Part shown: positions 9,959-20,960 of the stretch, piece by piece
How positions within the stretch are numbered: position 1 is the stretch's first letter
How the letters are laid out: the number at the start of each line of letters is the position of its first letter
DNA from: Trametes villosa
Taxonomy: Eukaryota > Basidiomycota > Agaricomycetes > Polyporales > Polyporaceae
Direction: 5' to 3'
DNA length: 64,000 bases
Assembly: GCA_002964805.2 (NCBI GenBank)
Contig: PUDQ02000009.1
Location: 310,001-374,000, forward strand
Position numbers and translations under genes: made by a program
The notes under the pieces: generated by a model
Databases searched by the model: none
What the model was told of the DNA's origin: nothing
The model's input: only the letters and a program-made list of their open reading frames with translations

Positions 9959-12908
9959 TCAGCGCGCCTTCGTCGGCGTATCCCCCACTAATATCCGCCC
10001 GCGCCCCTGGCCCCGCCCGGCATCGCTCGGGGTCGCTGGGCCTGCGGAGCCACCCAGCCCGCCCGGGCTACTGCTCGCGGGGGGCGTGGTGTCGCCCGAG
10101 GTGTCCCAGGCCTGCGACCCGGGCGCGCCGAGGAGGAGCACGTCTGGAGAGCTGCTCAGCGTCCACTCGTCCCCCGCGTCATCGTCTTCGCCGTCTTGCG
10201 CGATCGGCCGTGTGTGAACCCGAGGCCGCGCTTTGGTGGGAGTGGCGAAGGCGTCCTCGTCCGCGTCGATGTCGATGTCGAGGCTGTCTACGCGCGATAG
10301 GCGAGATTGAGATTGGCTTTGCGACTTGGACTGCGGCTGCGACTGAGAGGAAGACCCGCCGAAGAGCGCCGGCAGTCGCGTCTGGACCTTGGCGGGCTGC
10401 GGTTGGGCTTGCGACGTCCGCACTTTCGTCGGCGTTGCGGCAACGAGCACAGTCCCTTGCGCGTTCTTCGGTGGTGGCTGACTCTGACTCTGGGTCCGCG
10501 AGAGGGAGGGACCCGGGCCTAGGGAGGACGCGGTGCGCGTGAGATCGCTTCGGCTCTTCGCGCGGTCCTTGCCTTTGAATACCGTAGTCATGCTAACCTC
10601 GCGCACGATCGCGCGCTTCCGCAGGCCGCCAGGCCCGATGCTCACCGACCGCGAGCGCTCGCGCTGCTCCTGCTCGAGCGACATCGACAAAGATCGTGAG
10701 CGGGTGCGCTGCACCTTATCGTCTTTAGACTTAGACGAGCCCGCGGCTGCCGAGCCAGACGCTGCAGAGGATGACGACTTCAGGCGCTTGCTGCCGTGCT
10801 TAGGAGACGTGGGCGGGGAGAGGTCGAGTGTGTCAGCGTCGGAGTTGGCCGCGTCCGGGAAGAGCTTCGAGCGGAAGAGCGCGCAGAGCTCTGGCAGCTT
10901 TTCCTTGAACCTGCAGCGGGCCGCAGTCAGCACACGGCATCTCACACGATAGCAAGCGCGGAGACGAACAGCGGCTCGACGACGTCCTCGCAGAACGCCT
11001 GCATCCAATCGCGCTCGTCCTTCGCCTTCGTGCCGGCACCGTCCAGGCCGGCCCCCGCGGACTTCGCTGGCGGCGCGCGCTCGAGCGTGCTGTCCACGGA
11101 GCGCATGAGCTGCCACATCGCGAGCTTGTCCATGTAGCTCTCGAGGCGCTCCTCGAGCGTCTGCGCGGGCGGCTGGGGCGCCGGCGGCCTCCCACGCGCG
11201 CGACGCTTGCGTTTCTTAGACTTCGAGGGCGACAGCGGCGCTGGCAGCGGGAGCGAGGCGGTGGGATCGCGCTCGCCCTCCGCCGACGAGGAGCTGGGAG
11301 GGGCGCCCGGCGCGGGTAGGGTGAGAAGGAGGAAATGGAGCAGGATCTGGATCTGGACCCTGTCAGACACACAACAAGGGTGTGAGAGGCCGGGCGGGGG
11401 TGGCGCACAACACGTGGGGGACGTACTCGCGCCGCTCCATCCTCTCCAGCCACGCGTGTTGGAGCCGCTCGTGCGTCTCGTACTCGTCCTGCGCCTCGGC
11501 GGCGGCGGCGTCCGGGTCGCTCGCCTTGTCCTTCTGGTAGGCGAGCCACATGTATTCCTCCTCTGCGTCGGCGGGGTCGTTCTCTTCGCCGAGAAGCTGC
11601 GATATTCGGGTGTGGTACTTTTGTGACGATGCGCGCGAGGTCAATAGGATAGGCTGCAGAAGCGAGTGCAGAGGATGGGTCATGGGTGCGTCGGAGGTCG
11701 AAGGAGATGAATTTGCAACGCGCAACATGGAGGGGAGGAGAAATTGCAGCGGCATAATCGACTGGCGGAAATGCGGTTAGCGGTCCGTCCATATGCTGTA
11801 GACCCAAAGAACAGTCTTCCAATGTGCATGGGCAACATGCTCGTCGCACGACGCCAACCTTGCGCTTACCTATCACATTGCAAGGTTATCATTTTGGGAG
11901 ACGGGAAGAACGCTCGGACGGAGCGCCGTTCGGACAATGCTCTCAGCCAGCGCTCCAAGGAGTGGGCGTGTTCGTCCGCGGAACTGGTACCATCGCTCTC
12001 TCTTGTTGGACGGCTCCATCCAAGCCCCGCCTTCATTGCCGTCCAAGAACGCTGTATGTCGGCATTCTCGTGTCCATGCACTATCGCGTCCCAGACGCTG
12101 TATCGCCATTATGAACGGACGGAACGCTGCCGGGTAGTCACCGTTCGGCTAAGCCTTCAGCGATTCACTGCCTCGGGCAAGTCGACCGGTGACCAGCCTC
12201 GTCCAAAACGCGAGGCAGCGCTCTAACCGTCGTGGTGGTTCGAGAGCGGGAAGCTCATAGCGGTGTGAGGTCGTCTGACACAGCACCAGTCCACAGCGCT
12301 GGTTCTACAATCCGGTAGCCGCTGAAAGCGTCCACACACTCGCCTCATAACCGAGAACTCCCGGGGCGAGAGCGCCGACGCGGGTGCATAACACAAACGC
12401 TGCGGCCCAGAGACACACAGGAGTCATCATGATGCCGTGAGCTGTTCCCGGGAGGATATCATAAGGAAATCTGAGTTCCCCGACGGGGCCTTGCCGGCAC
12501 CCGGGGCCACCGAATCGCGTGCAGGGTCGACGCCCCCGCAGCCTTTACGTGTTATAGCATAAGACGAGCGGCATGGACCCCACATCATGTTCGCGCGACG
12601 CCACGGACGCAGAGCCTCGAGCAGCCCTGAAGCGACGGGTGGTCCATCCGACTGTCCCGCGCTCCGTGGCTGCACTGGTATGCGCCGCGCATTTCGCGCG
12701 TTTTGTGCGGCTAAATCAGAGGGAAGGCCGGCCTCACCTGTGGTAACCATAGGAATTGGAGGTATGTTCGCAACACATATTCCTCCGGCGTCTCTGTGGC
12801 TGAGTCGGGGTAAGGGAGGTCCTTGTTGATGTTGCGCTCCTGGGTGGCGAGCCACTTGACCGCCGGGTTTGTAGGCAGGCTGAGCGTCGGCCTTTCTACT
12901 GCAATCAT
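9959..12908 (-). CDS. SLD3: SLD3-type DNA replication initiation factor
   Basis: Four minus-strand exons (12908-12738, 11761-11427, 11359-10946, 10910-9959) give 623 residues. Exon 1 ends YVLRTYLQFLWLPQ and exon 2 opens SIMPLQFLLPSMLRV, together the conserved N-terminal part of basidiomycete Sld3. REVQIQILLHFLLLTLP, LEERLESYMDKLAMWQLM, WMQAFCEDVVEPLF and FKEKLPELCALFRSKLF follow in Sld3 order (about residues 165-320). In yeast Sld3 loads Cdc45 onto MCM, and its CDK-phosphorylated tail binds Dpb11. The tail here (residues 320-623) is Ser/Gln/Pro-rich and holds three TPTK[AV]R motifs, full CDK consensus sites, the last at the C-terminus. Start: the next upstream in-frame start would be GTG, so ATG 12908 was chosen. 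Intron 1 is 976 nt, unusually long. Other introns are 67 and 35 nt; the 35-nt one is short and could be shifted. Confidence 0.85.
11762..12737 (-). other. 976-nt intron 1 of SLD3
   Basis: Donor CAG|gtgagg at 12737 and acceptor ccgccag ending at 11762 join the reading frame in phase 0 to give FLWLPQ-SIMPLQ. This is over ten times the usual intron here. Several open frames occur inside but none has a recognisable product, and I could not see terminal inverted repeats that would define an inserted element. Confidence 0.75.
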
Positions 12909-12984
12909 CCGTACAAACCGGGTCAGCAACAAACGGAGAGGAGGAGGTGGTGGCGGAGGAGAAAGAGCCAAAAGCGCCAAACGC

Positions 12985-13095
12985 GGCACACGCGTCTGTC
13001 ACGGACGCGATCGAGCGTCACGTGACGTGACACTTTCGCGCTTCGGGCGTTGCCGAGGAGTGTGCTTCAAGAACAACGCGCGCTGATTGGCTGCC
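12985..13095 (-). promoter_or_regulatory. Candidate G1/S-type promoter of SLD3
   Basis: Reading toward SLD3 from its upstream side: a CCAAT box (ATTGG on the plus strand, 13086-13090), an E2F-like TTTCGCGC at 13034-13041, an E-box CACGTG at 13019-13024 overlapping a TGACGT, and an MluI-type ACGCGT at 12990-12995. All lie within 180 bp of the ATG. ACGCGT (MBF/MCB) and E2F-like sites are known G1/S elements in fungi. Their function here is inferred from co-occurrence only, and GC-rich DNA yields such motifs by chance. Confidence 0.4.
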
Positions 13096-15502
13096 CGGAC
13101 TCTGTACTGTTCAACTTCGGCCTCGCAATCTTCGACACGCCGCACGCGGTCGCACCGTCGTCGCAGCGCCGCTAGCTGTAGAAGCACAATTTCAAAGCAA
13201 GCGGATGCTCTGCTCTTGCGGTTGCCTGCGTGCTCGGGCCCCATCAGCTCTCGTCGCTATGAGCCGGTGGTCTTCTCGTAATATAACACGCGCATCTATC
13301 CATGAAGAGTGCCTCGAACGCCCGGGCCATTGCGGAGAGGGGCACAGACGCCTCTCCCGCAGCACGCTTACGGGACGAGGTGCGTTACGCAGTCTTGCCT
13401 CGCGCGGGCATCCCGGAGAACCCCTGACGACAGCGCGTCCGGATTCAGCTCCATCTCTTCTCCGGTACTACTTCGTCCATTATGCATAATGAACCATAAT
13501 GAACGACTGCCGTTATAGGAGAACCCAACCCGCCCACGCTGCGCTCAGCCTCCGAGGACTGTCATCGGCTTGACGGCACTAATGAACTCCCAGCGTTGAG
13601 AAGATGTCGACCGACTTGGCCTCGCGATTAACTTGTGGCGGTCAGCGCAACCCGGTTAATCGCCGGTCGCGTCCCACTTTCCCTCGCAGTGGACACTCCG
13701 AACCTGTGAGGCTTCCTCTTCTCTCCTTCTGTACCTTGCTCATCGTCGGTCTGCAGCATGAGTGGGGCAGCCTCCCGGTATATCTGACAATACCCCGCAA
13801 TGCTCCCGCGCGACACCAGTGGGAACACGGCGGGGTCTGTTGCCTCCCTGACGTTACCGACCTCAATGCACGGATCTACGAGAGACGCTGCCCGGCTTGA
13901 CCGTGACGTGTTTCGCGAAGCCACTATCGCGGACCCAACCTGTCAAAACGGTAAAACATGTAAGCGCCTTCAGTTCACGATGCCGGAGCGAAGAAGCCCA
14001 TAGCCGCGCGATACACTCATGGCCACCCTCTTCGAATCGTGCACCACATTTCCACACCTCCCTGAGCGGAAGGTGTACTACCTGGTTCGTCTGCTGCTTC
14101 ACCCGCGCCTGCCGCATACTCTACAGACACCGCGAGACCCCGCGGCGTGCTGCTGCGATCAGGAACAGGACGTCAATGAGCACTCGGTTCGCTGCGGTGC
14201 TCGCCAGCCCTCCCCTCCACCATGCCTGACGGTAGCCTCGTGTTTGGCTGGGGATATGACGACGAGGGAGCGGCAATGCGTTCCGGGCAGCTCGCAGCCG
14301 CCTCCACGGCTGTCACCCGTCGCCACCGCTCAGGGCGGCAACGGTCGTCGAAGCTTGCGGCGGCGTCCTGCGTCGAGCGTCGGCATCGATGTCGATGACT
14401 CGGAACCCGTCTGCGGGCGGGCGTAATTAACTTCAATTGCTTCAATTACTCTCGCGCGGCGTCGATAATGGCCCACCTCGCGGGGGAAGTGCGCTCGGGA
14501 GTCGGAGCAGGCGCCGGGGCGGACGCGAGCACATGGGCGGAGGATGTCGAGGTCGAAGCGCGGGCGTTGGTTGACCGGCCTGGCCTGGTTGCCTTAACAT
14601 CGCTGATGGTCGATGACGATCGGCAGAGACCACAAATTCAGACGAGTGGTCCTGACGACGCAGGCTAAGCGCAGCGCGAGAGGCGCCCGCGCGCGATCTG
14701 CGATAGTATCTCGCGCATCAAACAAGCACCAACGATCGAGAAAAGGCAACTCGCCCTCGCCCGCGCCGTGACGCTTTCCCCGCACGGTCACGGCCGATCG
14801 CCCCTGCTCGCTCGCGTGCGCCAGGCAGACCACCGCGCGCGAGCACGGAGGGCGTCGCGCGCGGGGGCCTCTCGCTGCCCGTCGCGACGCTCGTCGGGCC
14901 GCCGCCGAAGTGCCGTCGTTATTGCGGGTAGCCATCCGAAGATATTAGCGTTACCCGGCCCGTCGGACATCGCGCGCGTCCTCCCTAGTAACAAGCTCTA
15001 GACTGCGTTGAAGCTCGACTTCGCACTCGTCGCGCGGCTTTCCCGCGTCAGAATCTCAGGACCCAACGACGGGCCCTTGGCACGGGCGTCAGGGCGGCTC
15101 GATCGGGACTAGCGTCCCTCCCTTGCGCAACGGCTTCATCGTTTCCCCAGGGTGGTGGCAATATTCTCGCTCGATCGTGACGATAAGTTTCGGTTTCGGC
15201 TCTATTTCGTCAACGGGCTCATCATGGACGCCCGCCCGCGCTGGGTCGTTTCTAAGCTATTTCCACGCGCGAGGGTTCCAACTCGCGCTCCCCTCTTTCT
15301 TCCTGTCCGTGACCGTCTCCGGGTCTGGCAAACCTCCCCCCCTCCCCCCGAACCGATGTGCTGCTGAAGCTTCCTGGGTCTGTCTGTACCATTGCTCCGC
15401 CGAAGGCCTGAACCCCCTTCGACGCCGTGTTACTCAATCTGGTTCTTCTAATTCTCCACGCTCCTAATTAACGCACGCACCTCCACGGAACCTCAACTGT
15501 AA

Positions 15503-15522
15503 TCGCTCGCTCGCTCGCTCGC
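15503..15522 (+). repeat. (TCGC)5 microsatellite in the homeobox 5' leader
   Basis: Five perfect TCGC units end 17 nt before the homeobox ATG at 15540, so they probably lie in the 5' untranslated region. Confidence 0.8.
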
Positions 15523-15539
15523 TTTCTGTCTCTACGAAT

Positions 15540-17348
15540 ATGTCACGCACCCCCGCAGACGTGCCGGCCTCTGCAAGTTATCCGACCGACGAACGGCGGA
15601 GCCCTCGCCACCTCCCCGGCTCGCCCCACAGACATACTACACTCCCTTCCGACCGCGCGACCCAACCTCTCCAGGGAGCTTCCTCCTCCGCCAGCACCCC
15701 TCCTCCCCCGCCCCTCGCATCCTCCTCCGCGAGCGTCGAGACCCCTGCAGCAGCCGCACCCACCTCCGACCTGGAATCCGACAGGCACAAGTCAGGGCGC
15801 ACAGTCGAGCGCTCAAGCCCTTCCGCATCATCCTCGCAAGGCGACATGGCCGACACCGAGATGGAAGCGGGCCCGAGCAAGGCGACCGCGTCCGAGTCCG
15901 CCACCGAGGGCCCGCCGCCCAAGAAGAAGCGGACGCGGACGTTGACGACCCCGCATCAGGCAGCCGTCCTGCACGCACTCCTCGCCCAGGTACGTCTCCC
16001 CCGCCAAGCCGCGCGCCGGACCTTCCAGGGCTCACATACCCGCGCCCAGTCCCGGTTCCCCACCACGCAGATGCGCGAGGAGGTAGGACGCTCCATCGGC
16101 CTCAGTGCTCGCAAAGTGCAGGTGCGTGCGCCCCACTGCTCCCGCCCGCGCCCTGGATACTCATCGTCCCCGCTTGCGCTCGCGTAGATCTGGTTCCAGG
16201 TAAGCGAGCCCGATCTCCCCGCGTGCGCCCGCCGGTGCTGACCCCGCTCCGCTCTTCTTCAGAACCAGCGCCAGAAGGCACGCCGCCCGCGCGGGCAGAC
16301 GACGACCTCCGCGCCGCTCACGCGCCCGCCCCAGTTCGGGCCCTTCACGAACGCCCCGCCCGGCACCGCGTCGAGCGAGGTGAGCCCGACCGCGACGACC
16401 GCCCACTCCGGCTCCAGCGCGGATGGCTTCTTCGCGCGCGGGCCCGCCGGCTTCGAGATGCCGTACGGCGGCGCGAGCGCGCCTTCTGGCGCGGCCGCCG
16501 AGCGGTTCGCACACGCACATCGCGATCCGTACCTAGCCGACGACTACCCGAGATCGAGCATGCCCACTCAGCTCGCCGGCCCCGGCATCCCTGGCTCGAG
16601 CCGCCGCCCTCAGTACGCGATGGGCGGCCAGGGCGGGGAGGGGTCGTGGAGGGCGCTTGCGCAGCATCGTATGCAAGGGTTCGCCTCCCGACCCTCGACC
16701 TCCGGCACGGAGACAGCGGAGATGTACAGGACGACGCCCCGTCCGGGTCGTCCTGCGGGGGAGCAAGGTCCCGGCCTCCCCCTCTCCCTCCCGTCCGTCA
16801 TTACGAACATTCCTCGAGGCCCCGGCCCTGCGAGCAGTCCCATCGGTGGCTCGTACCCTTCGCTCGCCTCCCTCAGCTCGCTCGAGGCCGGCCCAAGCTC
16901 TGGCCCGAGGTTTTCCAGTACACTCGAGGACCGCGCCCGCGCCCTGCCGCAGCCCAACATCGACTTCTCTGCGCCACGGCAGCCGCTCAACATCCCCCCG
17001 CCGTTCACGCTGCAGCCGCAGCCGCAGTGGGACGACCCCGCCTTCTCGCCGTACAACACGAGGAGGCGGTCGCCACCTGCCCTGCCCCACGGCGTCGCGC
17101 CGCCCTTCAGCGAGCCCTCCCCCACCGCGCGCTCGCCCTTCCGCGGCGAGCCCCTGCCCAGCATCTCCACCGTATTACCTAGGGGCCCGCGGTCCCCATC
17201 CTCCCTCCGGAGCCCCCGCTCGCCCACTCCCCGCTCCCGCCGCTTCGACCCCATACGATCTTCTGCAGGCCGTGCCCCGCCAGAGCACCCTGCACGACCC
17301 GGCTTCCACGACTATCCAGACGAACCCCCCGCACCTAGTAATCGCTAA
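15540..17348 (+). CDS. Homeodomain transcription factor (non-mating-type)
   Basis: Four exons (15540-15989, 16050-16121, 16188-16199, 16263-17348) give 539 residues. The N-terminal 125 residues are Ser/Pro-rich. The homeodomain runs from about residue 128 (KKKRTRTLTTPHQAAVLHAL) through FPTTQMREEVGRSIGLSARK, then VQ-IWFQ-NQRQKARR, with the invariant W, F, N and R of helix 3. The rest is a long disordered Pro/Ser/Arg-rich tail with TAP/SP motifs. The IWFQNQR form differs from mating-type HD1/HD2 proteins and fits the general fungal homeobox regulators involved in development and fruiting. IWFQ is carried alone by a 12-nt exon (16188-16199) flanked by gcgtag and gtaagc. A nuclear DNA-binding role follows from the domain; targets are unknown. 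Confidence 0.88.
16188..16199 (+). other. 12-nt in-frame microexon encoding IWFQ
   Basis: ATCTGGTTCCAG is preceded by acceptor gcgtag and followed by donor gtaagc, and both flanking introns are about 65 nt. Skipping it would keep the frame but remove IWFQ from the recognition helix. The homeodomain cannot be completed otherwise. Confidence 0.85.
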
Positions 17349-17769
17349 TGTACCCTTAGCGCCAGGGAGGACGCGCCCGCCCGCCCGCCTCCCGTGTATA
17401 TTCGCTCCCCCCACGATCATTTCCCGACGTACTCACGAACCCGGCCACGTATACTTACGCGTAATAGCGAACTGTACCCGCTGCTCTGCGACATAATGCT
17501 GCGGAGCGGGCCTTGCCTACCCTTAATCGCGCCCCCCGACTACCACACACCGTATAATCGCCCCCGCTCCTGCCCTTCGTTCCCATCGATGGCACCGTCA
17601 ATCCTTTAGCTCGATCTCGATACCGTACCACCCCGTATATTCGCCTGTCACTACCACGCGGCTCTCCGCATCTGTAGCGTATGCCCCCACAGGAAAAGTA
17701 GTAATATCTGCTGGATTTAGCTAGCGTACTGCACACACGCGCAACTGTACTTAGACTCTGAGAGAGAGA
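17349..17769. other. Convergent intergenic (homeobox / RING gene)
   Basis: About 420 bp between convergent genes with no supported coding sequence. It presumably carries both 3' untranslated regions. Confidence 0.35.
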
Positions 17770-20700
17770 TCACGTCTGCCCCTCAGTCTGCCGCCCCCGC
17801 AGCCTGCTCCGGAGCGCTGACTCCTGCACCGCGAGGTCGCCATCGATCGTCCCAGCCGAGCCCCCGGACGCGCCCTCGGGGGCGGCCCCGTCTCGCTGAG
17901 CAGCCTCCCGCTTGGCCGCCGCAAGCCTGGCGCGGAGCTGTGCCTGGCTCCGCAACTCCGCTTCCCTTCGCTCGGCAATCCGCTCCGCAGGCACGGCCTT
18001 TGAGGGCCCCCCGAGGGCAGCGGCACGGGCGCTGCTGCTGCCGTCAGCGAGCACCATAGGAACAGACGGGCGGCGCGCAGAGGACAATTGGGCCTTCTCA
18101 GCGGTGGGAATGTCCGCTGCGTCGCGCTTCTCGGCCGCGAGCTTCTGCATGAGCAGGGAGCGTGGATCAGCGGATGGGGCGCGCGCGCGCGCGTGCGCAC
18201 CGCTTCGCGCGGGCCCTGTAGCACCTATTCGGGGCAGACATGGCAGTTAGCCCACGAGAGAAGCAGCTAAAGTGGCAGTGTAGTGTCCGACCTTTGGGCT
18301 GAGCACCGTCCTCCGAGGACATGTGCTCCACAGCACCCACGTCACTACCCTCGTCCGTACTGCGGTCTGTGGCGAGTTGGTGCCCGGCACCGGTAAACTG
18401 TGCGGACGGTGGAGGAGGGGACGCGGAAGAGGGATCATCCATCCTTGCGAGACGAGCCCGTGTGCGTGCCATAATTTCCGGGGCGGATATTCGCTTGCCG
18501 CCCTCGTGGGCCGGAAGGGGTGCTCGGGCTGTGTCTGGAAGCTCGGAGGCTGGCTCCTGAACGGCTGCAGGTGCCGGCGGCGCAGGATCCGACAAGCGCA
18601 AAAGCAAAGAAGGGACCGCCTCGCCAGATGACGCGGGATCGTCAGGGCGGAGGGCCCCACCACGAGGATTTGATGCTGCATCTTGGGGTGCTTGTGACCG
18701 AGCCTCCGAGGTCAACTCGGCGCCCGACGCTTTGTCGCCGTTCTTATTGGAACGCGGACCGCTAGCGCCACCCGAAAGGTATTCTTGCATTGTCTGCCAA
18801 GGGTTCCGGCGGACGCGCACGGCCTGCTTGCCTTCCATCGACGGCTTCTGCGACGCTGAAGCTTGGAGGGTGTCCCCGGCGGAGGATAGTACGTGATCGG
18901 AGGGTATAGTCTTATCGACAATCCTGATAGGAGGTGCGACGCGGGAGGCGATGGGGGTTGGCCGGGCGTTCTGTGTTATTGCGGCGGAAGGATCCGTAGA
19001 GCGTGGCGGCGTCGATAACGTAGAAGGGGTCATTTCGTCGTAGCCGTTGGCACGAGACGAGGAGCTATTCTTCACGTCCGCTAGGATGCCGGCATGCACA
19101 TTGCCACGAGCGGTCATGTCTTGCCCCTCGCGTGGCCGCCAAGCGCGGTTCGAACCACCCGAGCCGTCCGCACTATCGTCAGCACGTCCCTTCCCCTTCC
19201 CATCGTACTTGTCTCTATTGAAGTGAGAGTTGTGCGGCGCCGGCGAGCGACTTCGCGAGCGAACCCCTTCAGCTTGTGAGAAAATGCTGTTCCTGTGGTG
19301 TCGTCCAGCTGGATGATGATGAGGCTGTCGTTCGTCGGGACGTGCGCCCCGAGGAAGCCTGGGACTCCTGGGTGCTTTCCTGGCATCTTCGCCTGCAGGT
19401 CTTCGAGAAGAGTGATGGGTGGATGTGGTGGCGTGATCCTCCCGGTCTAGACGGGTGCGGGAGGCCGAACGAGAGCGACGAGCTCCCCATGTTGAAGGAG
19501 ATGACGGACGACTATGCGACCGTGTACGAGACCGCGACCTCGAACGTGGGGGAGAGCGAGAACGGGACCGCGATTGCCATCGTCGACTACGATTGAGGAC
19601 ATCCGGCGGGGGGATGCCAGGAGGCACATCGTACTGATTAGGTTGGCCTAAGCATGCTGACCTGCGAGGCAAACACAATAAGGAGGCCTACCTGCACGTT
19701 TCGATCGTATGCCGCAAGATCACGGTATGGCGACCGAAGATAGGAATAGAGTTCTAATGGAAATGTACGGCGCGCCAAGTCAGCAATGGAAGGCATAGTC
19801 ACCTGAAGATGGCCGACCGCAATGCCTCACGATGTCTGATAGCAAGCATCGGTGAGCCATGGACAGTCGGGCGCCACGGACTTACCGTGTGCGAAGTGTT
19901 CTGCATTGTCGCGTTCGTGCCCACGATCCGCGTCCATATCCAAGAACTCGGACAGCAACCTTACCGCGGGTTCAGATCGGATGTCCAAGGACTTCATGAG
20001 AGAGACCGTGAAGGTGGTCAGGAACTAAATCAATCAGTGTGAATGAACAGTCCTAGAATATAGCGCACGGGAAACCCGGCGACTAACCTCGACGTCCAAT
20101 CCTGTCCACACCCTCAGCTCACGGCGGATGAATATTGTCGCCCTGGATATATTGTCCTGGGAGGCAGAGAACTGCGCTGGAGTGGGAAATGGGCGGTAAC
20201 GGGTGTACGGATTGGAAGCGACGTGCTAAGGCAGTTGTAAGGTTAGGGTTACTGTGATGGATGGGTACACAACTCGGACGTGCAATGGACGCAACGCCGC
20301 ATTTGATGAGAAACATGCAATGATTGCAAACAAAGACGAAAACGGTGCTTCTAGTGTGGATGCGGCTCGACTTACCTTGGCGTATAATCCGTGCCTGTAG
20401 ACCCACCTCCGCTTCTCGGTAGCTCGTTCGAGCTCGTCAAGCTCTTCTATCTCCCTCCGTCGTCGGCGCCCCCACTCGACTTCTCGTCGGCGTGCGGCGC
20501 GCTGTCGTGCATTCTGACGAGCAGCAGCGGCAGCCTGTGGTTCGGGGGATGTGCGCAATGGTGCCAAGTAATGCTTTTGATAATCGTACTTCGACCGGAT
20601 ATGGTGCATAAGATATTTACCAATGTCCTGTGAGCATAGCGGGCAACGACGAGACTGTTCTGCACATCTATCAGTATATGGAGCAATACGGAGGGTATAT

Positions 20701-20960
20701 GCCGGAGGAGGGCGAAGATGGAACAGCTCTAAACAAGTGCACTACTCACCGGTCCATATGAGAAGGCACTCAAAACAGAACTCGTGCGAACATGTTGGAA
20801 TCACTATGCGGTCTGCATAGGGTTGCAAACATATACTGCAGTGTTCATCATCCGTGTCGTCTTGCTCCTCCAATTCGATGGTCTCTGGTTCGGCAAGGAG
20901 GTCTAGAGGGAGAGTAGGCTCGGCTTCAAGTTTCACGCGCTTTGCGGGAGGACTATCCAT
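17770..20960 (-). CDS. TOPORS-like RING E3 ubiquitin ligase with SR-rich tail
   Basis: Seven minus-strand exons (20960-20750, 20659-20376, 20225-20088, 20024-19886, 19753-19692, 19633-18292, 18224-17770) give about 876 residues. Residues 40-85 hold a C3HC4 RING: CSICLQPYADRIVIPTCSH, EFCFECLLIW, then SRRCPLCSQDIGKYL split by intron 1. The next block (RWVYRHGLYAKHVASNPYTR, SRATIFIRRELRVW, FLTTFTVSLMKSLDIRS, EFLDMD, LYSYLRSPYRDLAAYDRNVQ) is the conserved region following the RING in fungal TOPORS-like proteins. The long C-terminal half is Arg/Ser dipeptide-rich, then Ala/Glu/Arg-rich with coiled-coil character near the end. TOPORS proteins act in the nucleus as ubiquitin (and in animals SUMO) ligases. 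The start MDSPPAKRVKLE was preferred; an in-frame ATG at 21152 exists but precedes a low-complexity Leu/Ser stretch. Divergent from the GNAT gene by 1 kb. Confidence 0.85.

Larger units (their letters stand above)
12909..15539. other. 2.6-kb divergent intergenic region (SLD3 / homeobox gene)
   Basis: Apart from the SLD3-proximal elements and a (TCGC)5 run near the homeobox start, I see no gene. The scattered short frames are on both strands, GC-driven and without family motifs. The length would suit a long regulatory region and leader for a developmental transcription factor. Confidence 0.35.

Noticed and set aside
10833..11876. A 347-codon minus-strand frame overlapping SLD3
   Set aside because: It crosses two SLD3 introns in a different frame and is Arg-rich, as expected from GC-rich out-of-frame reading.
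12981..12989. An earlier SLD3 start giving a Pro/Leu-rich N-terminus
   Set aside because: The codon at 12989 is GTG, not ATG. The ATG at 12908 was used.
15540..17348. Homeobox gene as part of a mating-type A locus
   Set aside because: The IWFQNQR helix and the absence of a divergent partner HD gene nearby do not fit HD1/HD2 mating pairs.
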